DNA of 64,000 bases from Maniola hyperantus (GCF_902806685.2 NC_048550.1:11203383-11267382), one strand, 5' to 3'; positions 47,601 through 52,090 are shown, counted from the first letter of the stretch. Numbers and translations: made by a program. The notes: generated from the sequence alone by a model not told the origin.

Positions 47601-50600
47601 TTCACATAATATTATTTATCGTATTGTCACATTCCTAAATATTAAATTAAACAACATACAAGAAAAGATACTATTTAAATCATACTCTTTCCGTACATTG
47701 ATATTGAATCCGCAAACGGAATAACGATTCTGTTTTAGATATCACAACAAATACTTATTTAAGACTCCCAAGTTTATGATTAGATGAATTTTAGCATAAT
47801 AATTATGTATCCTTCTATCGTAATATAACACGGGCATCAACTAGTTAGGCATAATGTATAACTGAGGGGTGTGATGTGACGTGGGAGCTGAGTGATTCGT
47901 CAACTTGTAACAAGTTGACGAACAAGTGTCACCCTCCCGCACCGCTCCACTACCGCAGGAGCCTACTCGGTTATGCGCTATACCTATAGGTAATAGGTAT
48001 ACATACATAACAACAATAAAAACTATTCATCCTTTTGCAGACGACTCAACGCGGGTGATACTGAAAAACGGGCCAACGGGTGACTACATTAACGCTTCGT
48101 ACATCAATATGGACATACCTAATTCGGATCTGGTCCTCACTTACATTGCTACTCAGGGTTAGTATCCAATTTTATTCTTTTTCTTACTTGACTGTGGCGA
48201 AACCTAAAAGACGGGTTATGTGTTTGTCCTGTATGTATCGGAGAGGTAACGCCTCGCACACACAGCCCCCGCGCTAGCCCGGTGCGGGTGACGTGTGGGT
48301 GTGCGGGGCGTCACCCCGCCTCCTACCCCGATTGCCATCTCAACCTGTCGCGGACTATGTAACAGGTCACCAAGGTCAAAATTCAAGTCAATATCGGTCA
48401 CTTAAAGCATCATTTTCTCCCTTTTAGGTCCTCTAGCGTCAACAGTAGGCGACTTCTGGCAAATGGTATGGGAAAGCGAGAGCAGTTTAGTGGTGATGTT
48501 GACGGTTTTGGCCGAGCGAGGGCGCGCCAAGTGCCACCAATATTGGCCCAAGGTTGGCACCACGCCACTGAAGGCCACCAGTACACTCACCGTCCTTACG
48601 AATAGCGAACAGAATCTTGGACATTATACTCAGAGAGAAATGAGCTTAAAGGTTAGTCTGAACCTCTAATCATCATCATCATCATCAACCGATAGACGTC
48701 CACTGCTGAACATAGGTCTCTTGTAGAGACTTCCACACGCCACGGTCTTGCGCCGTCTGAACCCTGCGACTGCGAACCTCTCATATTAGTTTTTTATTGG
48801 TGTCTTGTGGCAAATGTTTTGGGAAAGCGAGGTCAGTTTAGTGGTGATGTTGACGGTATTGGCCGAGCGAGGGCGCGCCAAGTGCCACCAATATTGGCAC
48901 CACGCCACTGAAGGCCACCAACACACTCACCGTCCTTACGAAAAGCGAGAGCAGTTTAGTAATGTTGATAGTATTGACCGAACGGGGCGGGCCCAATATT
49001 GGCCCAAGTTTTACATCACGCCACTCAAGGCCACCAATACACAATACACTCACCATCCTTACGAATAGCGAAAAAAGGATCTTGATGGTAGTATTTCCTC
49101 CACAGGATAGCAGTAGTGGAGCGAGCCGCAATGTAACGCAGCTCCAGTACACAGCGTGGCCGGACCACGGCGTCCCGGAAGATTCCACCGCGTTCATCAA
49201 CTTCACCAAACTCTGCTCGCAACTCAGAAATCATCGAGCAGGTAAACTCTAATTCTGCAGCGTAAAGAGCATACACGAGCCTTAAGAGTGCTCTCCATGG
49301 TCGCTCCAATGAAAATTTACAGGCGCCGCCGCCAAGAAGTGTAACCTTAACGCTAGCAAAAACTTAGCGCTATGATTATCTATATATATAAAAGGAAAAG
49401 GTGACTGACTGACTGACTGAATGACTGACTGACTGACTGATCTATCAACGCACAGCTCAAACTACTGGACGGATCGGGCTGAAATTTGGCATGCAGATAG
49501 CTATTATGACGTAGGCATCCGCTAAGAAAGGATTTTTGAAAATTCAACTCCTAAGGGGGTGAAATAGGGTTTTGAAATTTTGTAGTCCACGTGGACAAAG
49601 TCGCGAGCATAAGCTAGTACTACCTAAAAACAATCCATTACCAATGACCATTTGGCTGATACTTGTAGTTTTAGAGAATTAGCATTTTTCAAAGCCGCAA
49701 TGTATAGCGTATAAAACTCGGAGTTAATGCCCCGATTACGACGCGGCACTTATCTACGCAACGTTTGTTGTCCTCTAGTGTCAGTCAGGTGTTTTATTTA
49801 CAACTTCTTCATTGCGAACTTTTACAAAATACATTTTTGTGGTATCTTATAAGTAATCATCAGCACTGTCATCTGTCTTCGTTTTCATCTCAAGAGTACG
49901 CACATACAAGGTTTTGCATGAAAACAAAATCGTAAAATGTTGACGGGGGACAGGGGAGAATGCTTTGTTGTGATTGGTGGACTCAAAAGTCACGTAATCA
50001 AGACAATGTGTGGAATGAGGGTGCCGAACGGGCGTGGGCCGACTTTTATGCTAAGCAACTGCCTAAGCTTGGGCGATCGGGGGTGTTCGGCTATTAAGCG
50101 TCTATAGGTGTTGGTCTGTGTTAATTGGGTATTTTCCTACTTTTGAATTTGATAAATAATAAACTAGGATAAAAATAATGACGTACGCTGAAAAAAAAAA
50201 TTAAAATCCAACAAAGATTTACAAAGTTACAGGCATTTTAATTTGGAGTGGGTGGGTCTTCTATCCCTTTCTCGCAAAACGAAAATTTGTTTGAAACCGC
50301 ACGAAGCTACTATGGCATTAGTAAGTTGAGACGTCAAAATGCTATATCTCTGTCTAATCAGAAATATTTAAATGCTTATTATAACTTTTTTGTTATTTGA
50401 TCGATTTAATTAGTTTTTTCAGTTTACGTCATTATTTTGATCGTAGTTTATAATAAAGTAATAAAAAAATTGGAGTCAAATACCCAATTGATAATGTGTC
50501 TCTTTCAGTTATACCCACAGTAGTCGAAGAGCTGGCGGTAGAAGAGGAGCGAGTATTGGAACCGCCGATGATAGTACACTGTTCGGCCGGCGTAGGCCGC

Positions 50601-51105
50601 ACGGGGGCTCTCATACTAGCCGAAACAGCTTTAGAACTGTTGGCTAGAAGACAGCCTCTCTACCCGCTAGACTTAGTGCGCACCATGAGGACTCAGAGGC
50701 CGATGTGTATACAGAATGCTGTAAGTATTCTTATCCGATTTTCACCTATACTTAACCACGGAAGTTAGTGTAGCGTTCTCTCTGTTACGATATCCCATAC
50801 AAATGACAGAGCCAAAAATCTAAGTGGTCGTTAACCATTTTGAGTCACTGACCAATCACAAACGAAACTATATTTCCGAATTGAATTTCAAATGTTTTTG
50901 AAAACATTGCTGAATTGAATTTCGAATGTTTTTTTTAAACAACGAAACACACACACGCTCGTATTCGTGTGAATTTGTGTGTGTCTTTATAAATCATTAT
51001 AATGATAGATATTTTTGTCCACAGAGTCAATACAAGTTCGTATGCGAAAGTATCCAGGCGGCATACTCTCAAGGCGTGGGAATTTCGGAAAAAACGACCA
51101 ACTGA
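23536..51105 (+). CDS. Ptpmeg: FERM-PDZ protein tyrosine phosphatase (PTPN3/PTPN4 type)
   Basis: Cytoplasmic, membrane/cortex-associated non-receptor phosphatase that hydrolyses phosphotyrosine. FERM binds membranes or receptor tails and PDZ binds C-terminal peptides. In Drosophila, Ptpmeg acts in neuronal wiring. Exons: 23536-23685, 25170-25298, 32305-32518, 34140-34348, a FERM-C exon within 34900-35590, 36514-36752, 40082-40228, 40628-40874, 44592-44697, 45504-45746, 48041-48157, 48428-48651, 49106-49241, 50509-50720, 51025-51105. All phases join except around the FERM-C exon. Order: FERM (exons 1-6), linker (7), PDZ (8-9), PTP (10-15). Catalytic marks: NKNRYRD (pTyr loop), WPDHGVP, HCSAGVGRTG (P-loop Cys and Arg), SQYKFV (Q-loop). 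About 865 residues predicted, slightly below human PTPN3/PTPN4 (just over 900). Confidence 0.93.
23897..24083. mobile_element. MITE with terminal inverted repeats
   Basis: Starts TATAGTATGCGGTAGAAA and ends TTTCTGCCGCATACTGTA, which are inverted; the inner AGCCATTGTCTATG and CAACGCTCTACAAAG also pair. A second copy is at 32947-33128 and a partial one near 60625-60660. Lies in Ptpmeg intron 1. Confidence 0.72.
24947..25157 (-). mobile_element. Lep1-like non-autonomous Helitron
   Basis: Reverse orientation: starts GCTTATGCTCGCGACTTCGT (reverse complement of the 3' end) and finishes CACCTTTTCCTTTTATATAT. Good match to copies at 15900 and 49381. Confidence 0.8.
25170..25298 (+). CDS. Ptpmeg: Ptpmeg exon 2: FERM F1
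   Basis: 43 codons, KKAKGSVLLELVFQHLELIE followed by KDYFGLQFTENGSPP, acceptor TTACAG, donor ACG|GTAATA. YFGLQF is a hallmark of F1 in FERM proteins. A reverse-oriented Lep1-like Helitron ends about a dozen bases before the acceptor, so the polypyrimidine/branch region is largely transposon-derived. Confidence 0.9.
25328..25748 (+). repeat. GGGTTCCGTACC-family repeat, full length
   Basis: GGGTTCCGTACCTCAAAAAG to ACTCGCACTTGGCCGG. Inserted only 30 bases after exon 2. Confidence 0.78.
26299..26737 (-). repeat. GGGTTCCGTACC-family repeat, reverse orientation
   Basis: Begins ACCGGCCAAGTGCGAGTCTG and ends TTGAGGTACGGAACCCTAAA. Near-complete copy. Confidence 0.78.
27238..27547 (-). mobile_element. 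tRNA-derived SINE
   Basis: Begins ATCATGATCAACCCATCGCC (reverse of the tail) and ends with the reverse tRNA-like head (CCACTAGGCTACCACAGCTT). Same family as 6856-7170. Confidence 0.82.
29540..30150 (-). pseudogene. Decayed transposase-like gene inside the 2.7-kb transposon
   Basis: On the - strand, in scattered frames and in order, I read TLKTIHDATSSVATLMWSEN (about 30008-29945), LTLWSDNCVG (about 29860-29824), QNRSMIIVMAY (about 29797-29765), VINHKLHAKMQHVPT (about 29735-29690), DVIHAQIEKK (about 29675-29645) and RLVTVYKNMRRNKTF (about 29610-29565). The W-S-D-N-C...G-Q-N-R block is familiar from transposon-encoded DDE-type proteins that are abundant in insects. Several stops and frameshifts, plus an inverted duplication, break it. 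Confidence 0.6.
29795..29848. repeat. Perfect hairpin (25-bp arms, 4-base loop)
   Basis: 29795-29819 and 29824-29848 are exact reverse complements around ATAA. The arms contain the codons for LWSDNCVG, so one arm is an inverted duplicate of the other inserted in the transposase-like frame. Confidence 0.92.
31535..31860 (-). mobile_element. Diverged Lep1 copy and reverse LINE tail
   Basis: 31535-31685 shows the eroded Lep1 core (GGACCAGCAGTTTAGG, GTCAGTCAGTCAGGAC). 31690-31860 is the reverse of the 9235-9480 tail (ACAAGTTAGCCCCTGATTGC, GGGATATGGCAGTTTCTACA). Confidence 0.6.
32305..32518 (+). CDS. Ptpmeg: Ptpmeg exon 3: FERM F1/F2
   Basis: Reads RWLDSGKSVKKQVGVNAQFW, LAVRFYPPEPCRLAEEFTRY, then LLCLQLRKLLLDGRM and ALLLASFTVQ. 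The WLD..K, F.V+FYP and Q.++.LL.GR positions are the conserved F1/F2 boundary of FERM domains. Acceptor TTCCAG, donor CAAG|GTATGT, phase 1. Confidence 0.93.
32727..32942 (-). mobile_element. Lep1-like non-autonomous Helitron
   Basis: Starts ACTAGCTTATGCTCGCGACT and ends CCTTTTCCTTTTATATATTT; includes the CTCTGCGTTAATAGATCAGT region. Confidence 0.8.
32947..33128. mobile_element. MITE with terminal inverted repeats
   Basis: ACAGTACGCGGCCGAAAGTA at the left and TTTCTGCCGCGTACTGT at the right are inverted. Same family as 23897-24083. The inner halves around CTCTACAAAGCC / GCTCTACAAATCC are also inverted, so the element is largely palindromic. Confidence 0.78.
33140..33350 (+). mobile_element. 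Helitron-like non-autonomous element
   Basis: Starts ACCCTTATTATAAATGCGAA, has GTTTGTTGGTTTGTCCTTCA, and ends GGGCATCAGCTAGT. The CTAGT end follows a degenerate hairpin region. Confidence 0.78.
33637..33812. mobile_element. MITE with AAGTCCCGCAAAT ends
   Basis: Ends AAGTCCCGCAAATTG and GATTTGCGGGACTT are inverted, and the interior has CATCGAAATGACGTCATTTT. An opposite-orientation copy is at 39846-40012 with ATAAGTCCCGCAAATTG and CAATTTGCGGGACTTAT. Confidence 0.82.
33893..34096 (+). mobile_element. Helitron-like non-autonomous element
   Basis: GTAAATGCGAAAGTGTGTCT through GTTCAACCGATTTTGACGAA and TGCATCCCGGGGAAGGACAT to CACGCGGACGAAGTCGCGGG and ATCATCTAGT. It ends 43 bases before the exon 4 acceptor. 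Confidence 0.82.
34140..34348 (+). CDS. Ptpmeg: Ptpmeg exon 4: FERM F2
   Basis: Reads AEIGDYNATEHQPNYLSELS, then KQTAEDERRIRELHKLHRGQ and AEANFLEHAKRLDCYGVESH, ending PAK, donor AAG|GTATGT, phase 0. E.GDY and the FLE.AK.L..YGV segment are standard F2-to-F3 transition motifs. A Helitron-like element ends 43 bases before the acceptor. Confidence 0.94.
34366..34505. mobile_element. MITE with inverted ends
   Basis: ACCCCTCACGCGC at the left and GGCGCGTGAGGAGT at the right are inverted, with further pairing between TGTGTCAAATTTCATGTC and GACATGTCAGTTGACACA. Related to 15205-15350. Confidence 0.72.
34730..34895 (-). mobile_element. Probable LINE 3' tail (reverse)
   Basis: T-rich ATTT repeats (CATTTAATTTAATTTAATTT) followed by ATTTTATAGAGACAAACAGT, typical of reverse-oriented LINE 3' ends with an ATTTA/AAATT microsatellite. 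Comparable to 40880-41300. It ends where the FERM-C array begins. Confidence 0.5.
34900..35010 (+). CDS. Ptpmeg: Ptpmeg FERM-C (F3) exon, array unit 1
   Basis: GGT ATC GTC gives GIVVFQNSVRVNTFSWSKIV, then KISFKKKQFFIQLKREP, ending at donor CCT|GTAAGT (phase 0, fits exon 6). This is the F3 phosphotyrosine-binding-like lobe. Unit 1 keeps the canonical W.KIVKISF core, whereas units 2-5 have lost one codon there. The 5' part of the exon (KEIFIGVTSI, present before units 2-5) is missing in front of unit 1, so the true acceptor and the link to exon 4 cannot be settled. Which unit is spliced is unknown. Confidence 0.6.
34900..35690 (+). repeat. Tandem array of the FERM-C exon (145-bp units)
   Basis: Five units (ends of the coding part at 35010, 35155, 35300, 35445, 35590) and a decayed sixth to about 35690. 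Each holds about 108-111 bases of exon ending in QLKREP, a splice donor, and about 37 bases that begin with the donor and run straight into KEIFIGVTSIG of the next unit. Donors are GTAAGT except unit 2, which is GCAAGT. Because 145 is not a multiple of three, reading through hits a stop after one to two units. The array cannot be a run of in-frame domains. Confidence 0.9.
35750..35925. repeat. Inverted-repeat element related to 47870-47995
   Basis: Motifs CTCCTGCGGTAGTGGATTGG, GGGAGGGTGACAGTTGTCAC, CAAGTTGACGAATCACTGAG and CAGGAACCTACTCAGTTATT are inverted within the element and shared with 47870-47995. Confidence 0.6.
36038..36190 (+). mobile_element. tRNA-derived SINE-like sequence
   Basis: tRNA-like AATAGCTCAACCGGTAAAGG (A-box region), ACTGAAAACCGAAAGGTC (anticodon-arm-like) and GGTTCAAGCCCCGCC (B-box-like). 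A cloverleaf is only partly drawable, so it is called a SINE head and not a tRNA gene. Confidence 0.6.
36190..36435 (+). mobile_element. Helitron-like non-autonomous element
   Basis: CCCATATTATAAATGCGAAA, then expanded GTTTGTTGGTTT repeats, CACGCGGATGAAGTCGCGGG and TATCAGCTAGT at the end. Confidence 0.8.
36514..36752 (+). CDS. Ptpmeg: Ptpmeg exon 6: end of FERM F3 and FERM-adjacent region
   Basis: Reads SESYDTVLGFNMRSGRAAKA, LWRCSVERHGFFRL, then a basic stretch RAPRRRHLLESFGAFAG, ending SNRSFVR at AG|GTAAAC (phase 2). LGF.M.S.R..K.LW+..VEHH.FFRL is the conserved last helix of FERM in PTPN3/4-type proteins. The end of an inverted-repeat element lies 23 bases before the acceptor. Confidence 0.93.
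38296..38476 (+). repeat. Tandem duplication, about 93-bp period
   Basis: TATAAGAAGCAGATGGTGAT ... CATCAAACTGTTGTTTTAT occurs twice in direct succession with two base-level differences (AACAAAG versus AATAAAAG). No coding content. Confidence 0.85.
38587..39040. mobile_element. Two SINE copies in opposite orientation
   Basis: 38587-38790 is forward (AGAGCCTAGTGGTTAGGATG head, GTTATGTGCGTTTTAAAC body). 38795-39040 reads in reverse from the SINE tail (TCGCTGGCTCACTATAGAGT) to AAAATGCACATAACTG. Both are diverged. Confidence 0.68.
39846..40012. mobile_element. MITE with AAGTCCCGCAAAT ends
   Basis: ATAAGTCCCGCAAATTG and CAATTTGCGGGACTTAT are 17-base perfect inverted ends. The interior is reverse relative to 33637-33812. 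Confidence 0.85.
40082..40228 (+). CDS. Ptpmeg: Ptpmeg exon 7: linker between FERM and PDZ
   Basis: Begins RRSSSRTRDRSAGASPALCV and continues through AHEEPPPRAAWGD to ERDND; acceptor TAACAG, donor GACGA|GTACGT (phase 2). Low-complexity, Ser/Arg/Pro-rich and poorly conserved, as expected for the linker. Support comes from phase agreement on both sides (2 in, 2 out) and GC-rich coding composition. A fragment of the GCCAAGTGCGAATCGGACTC repeat starts just after the donor. Confidence 0.75.
40382..40590 (+). mobile_element. Helitron-like non-autonomous element
   Basis: TACCCTTATTATAAATGCGA through TGTTGGTTTGTCCTTCAATG to GAAGTCGCGGGCATCAGCTA and GT. It ends 38 bases before the exon 8 acceptor. 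Confidence 0.82.
40628..40874 (+). CDS. Ptpmeg: Ptpmeg exon 8: linker and N-terminal half of PDZ
   Basis: Starts DGGFLERALRVPFPYVDESE, then acidic ESAPEPAEDETEG, then the PDZ strands VYVHLSAGADGRFGFNVRGG and NGVPVLVSRVAPRTRVHLQE, ending GDQ at CAG|GTAACC. GFNVRGG is the peptide-carboxylate-binding loop (usually G[FL]G[FL]; here RFGFNV). The parent of the 155-bp array at 41430-43480. A Helitron-like copy ends 38 bases before the acceptor. Confidence 0.92.
40880..41330 (-). mobile_element. LINE 3' end (reverse orientation)
   Basis: Begins with T/A-rich AATTTAATTTAATTTAAAAC, then ACTTTATTGTTACTAAAATT and AAAAAACAAAGGGCGACCTT, ending near ACCTTATTCGTCTATCCTGG. Also contains an AT microsatellite (41090-41170). 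No RT motif seen. Confidence 0.5.
41400..43480 (+). repeat. Tandem array of a PDZ-exon segment (155-bp units, about 13 copies)
   Basis: Units repeat at 41434, 41589, 41745, 41899, 42056, 42211, 42366, 42521, 42677, 42832, 42987, 43142 and 43297 (position of the ATGTTCC motif), with a truncated last one at 43451. About 100 bases of each unit match exon 8 (FGFNVRGG..., VPVLVSRVALRTRAHLQEGD). The other 50 bases (CTGGTAATCTACTCTACTAC to GTCTACAGAATC) are not exonic. 155 is not a multiple of three and stops occur, so it is not a domain array. Units are nearly identical; units 4 and 12 share a variant (CAAGCGAGG). Confidence 0.93.
43490..43605 (+). pseudogene. Degenerate copy of the 5' half of PDZ exon 8
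   Basis: GTAGCCAGAATCCGCACCGG, GAAGGTAATGAAGGCTCGTG and CTATCCGCCGGAGCGCACGG correspond to exon 8 positions about 40685-40800, with stops and indels. It directly follows the 155-bp array. Together they look like a duplicated exon whose 3' half was then amplified. Confidence 0.8.
43940..44260 (+). repeat. Dispersed repeat, second copy at 49620-49895
   Basis: Shared blocks: ACTACCTAAACACAATTCAA, CTGCAATGTACAGCGTGCAA, GCCTACGACGCGGCATTGAC, GTAATCATCAGTACTATCAC. Same orientation in both; diverged; non-coding. Confidence 0.7.
44592..44697 (+). CDS. Ptpmeg: Ptpmeg exon 9: C-terminal half of PDZ
   Basis: Reads VISINGKDVDEMTHEQVVQM, then IRNTKGVLTLLVKPN; acceptor TGTACAG, donor AATG|GTAAGT (phase 1). 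EGDQ-VISINGKDV across the junction is the classic PDZ beta-D/beta-E turn, and the H..VV..I helix binds the peptide side chain. Confidence 0.94.
44783..44998 (+). mobile_element. Lep1-like Helitron, 3' truncated
   Basis: AATATATAAAAGGAAAAGGT through CTGGACGGTTCTGGCTGAAA to GTCCACGCGGACGAAG, then stops short of the CTAGT end where LINE-tail sequence begins. Located 86 bases after exon 9. Confidence 0.78.
45000..45470 (+). mobile_element. LINE 3' tail sequences (two families)
   Basis: 45000-45195: end of an RT-like ORF (GGCGATGGCCGTTGGAGCCG, GGACCGACGATATAGAGTGG) and GGCCTATGTCCAACAGTGGA. 45203-45400: AGAATGTTTTTTTATTCATG, CCACTGGTTCGGAATGCCGT, GAAGAAACAGCAAGAAACTC. Closed by a GACGTTCACAGGCTGATAAT-(GATGAT)n tail at 45425-45462. 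Confidence 0.62.
45504..45746 (+). CDS. Ptpmeg: Ptpmeg exon 10: linker and start of PTP domain
   Basis: Begins AVYEPETGPEEPAVCFVPLE, then LEQSMLLLGDGLASGAALKQ, YETLLRRLSEESSCVAKLPQ and NINKNRYRDIAP; donor CCTT|GTAAGT (phase 1). NKNRYRDI is the phosphotyrosine-recognition loop. The exon and its donor have a degenerate copy about 430 bases downstream. Confidence 0.94.
45980..46312 (+). pseudogene. Degenerate duplicate of Ptpmeg exon 10 and its donor region
   Basis: 46011-46176 is almost identical to the 3' part of exon 10 (GGAACAGTCCATGCTTCTGC to AATCGATATCG), and similarity continues about 130 bases into the intron. The donor CCTTGTAAGT has become CCTTATAAGT, so this copy cannot be spliced as the parent is. 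The 5' part is eroded. Confidence 0.9.
46337..46495 (+). mobile_element. Helitron-like element, partial
   Basis: ATATCCGTTCAACCGATTTT, TGCATCCCGGGGAAGGACAT, CACGCGGCCGAAGTCGCGGG. Same subfamily as 33893-34096; lacks the CTAGT end. Confidence 0.72.
47394..47705 (+). repeat. Tandem duplication, about 148-bp period
   Basis: GTACATTGACAGTATTTAAT through ACAAGAAAAGATACTATT occurs twice head to tail, differing at very few bases (ATTCAAATCATACCC versus ATTTAAATCATACTC), with the start of a third (GTACATTGATATTG). AT-rich, non-coding, in Ptpmeg intron 10. Confidence 0.88.
47870..47995. repeat. Inverted-repeat element related to 35750-35925
   Basis: TTCGTCAACTTGTAACAAGTTGACGAA-type palindrome centre (TCAACTTGTAACAAGTTGA), GTGTCACCCTCCCGCACCG and CTACCGCAGGAGCCTACTCG. 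It lies about 45 bases before the exon 11 acceptor. Confidence 0.65.
48041..48157 (+). CDS. Ptpmeg: Ptpmeg exon 11: PTP domain
   Basis: Reads YDSTRVILKNGPTGDYINAS, then YINMDIPNSDLVLTYIATQG; acceptor TTTTGCAG, donor CAGG|GTTAGT. DYINASYI and YIATQGP (completed by the next exon) are universal PTP motifs. Confidence 0.95.
48240..48370 (+). repeat. GC-rich dispersed repeat
   Basis: CGCGCTAGCCCGGTGCGGGT, CGATTGCCATCTCAACCTGT. Related to 27960-28145 and, in part and in reverse, 4160-4205. It occupies most of the short intron between exons 11 and 12. Confidence 0.6.
48428..48651 (+). CDS. Ptpmeg: Ptpmeg exon 12: PTP domain
   Basis: Reads PLASTVGDFWQMVWESESSL, VVMLTVLAERGRAKCHQYWP, then a variable part ending YTQREMSLK; donor AAG|GTTAGT (phase 0). 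DFW.MVWE and VMLT...ERGR.KCHQYWP are conserved PTP motifs. Two eroded copies follow at 48808-49071. Confidence 0.95.
48664..48780 (-). mobile_element. LINE 3' tail (reverse)
   Basis: ATCATCATCATCATCATCAA followed by ACGTCCACTGCTGAACATAG and CTTCCACACGCCACGGTCTT. Same tail family as 8460-8640. Confidence 0.7.
48808..49071 (+). pseudogene. Two eroded copies of Ptpmeg exon 12
   Basis: Copy 1 (48808-48949) matches from TGGCAAATG to CCGTCCTTACGAA with an 8-base-scale deletion after CAATATTGG. Copy 2 (48949-49071) matches from AGCAGTTTAGT to CCTTACGAATAGCGA with more changes. Both lack an intact frame and the parent donor. They lie between exons 12 and 13 with a LINE tail in front. Confidence 0.88.
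49106..49241 (+). CDS. Ptpmeg: Ptpmeg exon 13: PTP WPD loop
   Basis: Reads DSSSGASRNVTQLQYTAWPD, HGVPEDSTAFINFTKLCSQL, then RNHRAG; acceptor TCCACAG, donor GCAG|GTAAAC (phase 1). WPDHGVP carries the general-acid Asp. Confidence 0.95.
49381..49618 (+). mobile_element. Lep1-like non-autonomous Helitron
   Basis: TATATATATAAAAGGAAAAG, expanded GACT repeats, CTCAAACTACTGGACGGATC, GTCCACGTGGACAAAGTCGC, AAGCTAGT end. Best-preserved Lep1 copy here. Confidence 0.85.
49620..49895 (+). repeat. Dispersed repeat, copy of 43940-44260
   Basis: ACTACCTAAAAACAATCCAT, GCCGCAATGTATAGCGTATA, GATTACGACGCGGCACTTAT, GTAATCATCAGCACTGTCAT. Confidence 0.7.
49896..50508 (+). other. Ptpmeg intron 13, 3' part
   Basis: Begins with a short repeat (ACATACAAGGTTTTGCATGA, also near 8930). 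The rest, up to the exon 14 acceptor, shows nothing recognised. Confidence 0.5.
50509..50720 (+). CDS. Ptpmeg: Ptpmeg exon 14: PTP catalytic P-loop
   Basis: Reads IPTVVEELAVEEERVLEPPM, then IVHCSAGVGRTGALILAETA, then a helix and YPLDLVRTMRTQRPMCIQNA; donor GCT|GTAAGT (phase 0). HCSAGVGRTG holds the nucleophilic Cys and the phosphate-binding Arg, both intact, so the enzyme should be active. Confidence 0.96.
51025..51105 (+). CDS. Ptpmeg: Ptpmeg exon 15: PTP C-terminus and stop
   Basis: Reads SQYKFVCESIQAAYSQGVGI followed by SEKTTN and TGA. QYKFV carries the Q-loop Gln that positions the hydrolytic water. The short tail after the domain is usual for PTPN3/4-type enzymes. Confidence 0.94.
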   Translation, partial: SQYKFVCESIQAAYSQGVGISEKTTN

Positions 51106-51755
51106 TGACCGACCCCTCCCCTCGGGGAAGTGTATACGAAATTAGCTCATATTTGTAGCAAGGTAACGCTCTGGTTCCTTTGCCAACCAGTTGAACATAG
51201 CCTTATTTATTAAATTTACACTTTGATATGAGAAAATAGCATGTATTTGTACTGGACTAAAGTTGAGGTTCCTTTGACAAATCATTAAAGTTAGAAAAAG
51301 ACAATAAATTCGAAAAAAACGACCAAGCATGCCTAACCCCTTTTTTCGGGGTACCTATATACGAAATTAATTCGTATTTGTAGCAAGTAACGTAAACGCG
51401 TCCCATTATCACTTCCCATCAGGTGTGATTGTGGTCAAGCGTTTGCCTATAATGAATTTTAAAAAAACGTTCTAATTTCTATGCCTACCTGTCGGACATG
51501 ATAGTAAACTATGCAAACTAAACTTCATTGTATTTAGATATTGTATTAAAATGGCTGTATTTGCACCAATATTTGTAGTTTGTACCAATATTAATTACCT
51601 ATTTTTTATTTTTGTGGTCAGCGTGAAAAAATATATTGATAGTTTTATGAACCAATATTGCCTCTTGTCTTCACTGCATAATAAATCTTACGACCATCTC
51701 CTAGACTATTTTACTCAATGACTTGACAATGGAACTTCTTCATCTCGAATAAATG
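51106..51755 (+). other. Ptpmeg 3' UTR region
   Basis: Follows the stop codon. AATAAA hexamers at 51680 and 51748 are candidate polyadenylation signals. It contains a diverged duplicate of the terminal exon/3' UTR junction at 51308-51393. Confidence 0.55.
51308..51393 (+). pseudogene. Diverged copy of the Ptpmeg terminal exon/3' UTR junction
   Basis: AAAAAACGACCAAGCATGCC, TTTTCGGGGTACC, ATACGAAATTAATTCGTATT, TGTAGCAAGTAACG align with 51088-51165 (same order of motifs), about 225 bases downstream. The position of the stop codon is changed by an indel. Confidence 0.75.
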
Positions 51756-52017
51756 GATAATCGAAGACCACATATCAAGAATTACTAGTTTTTAAGCGTA
51801 TTTATTGTCATTTAATTTATAATTAGGTTATTTAATAAATAAATAATTAATATCAATATTTGAAACCTAAGCCCGCGTTCATTTCTTTCGAATTCGGATA
51901 GCACCGGTAAGCTAGTATGCAATATTACATACAAACGTCGATCGAGTTCGAGCATCGAATTACGTTACAGTAAAATGGACCTAGAAGTCCTAGATCTAAT
52001 TGTCAAGTAATGCATTT

Positions 52018-52090
52018 CTTCAGGCCTTCGACACCAACCCCCCGCCTGAAGAAAGGCCTGAAGGCCAAGTACGTGTGGATCAATCAACTC
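52018..52090 (+). other. Possible coding fragment truncated by the assembly gap
   Basis: After an acceptor-like TGCATTTCTTCAG, two frames stay open to the gap. One reads RPSTPTPRLKKGLKAKYVWI and the other AFDTNPPPEERPEGQVRVDQ. Either could be an exon or the end of a retroelement ORF; I cannot decide. Confidence 0.25.

Noticed and set aside
48962..49252. 96-codon open frame running through the eroded exon 12 copy into exon 13
   Set aside because: It bypasses a good acceptor (TCCACAG before 49106) that restores the conserved WPD-loop exon in phase.
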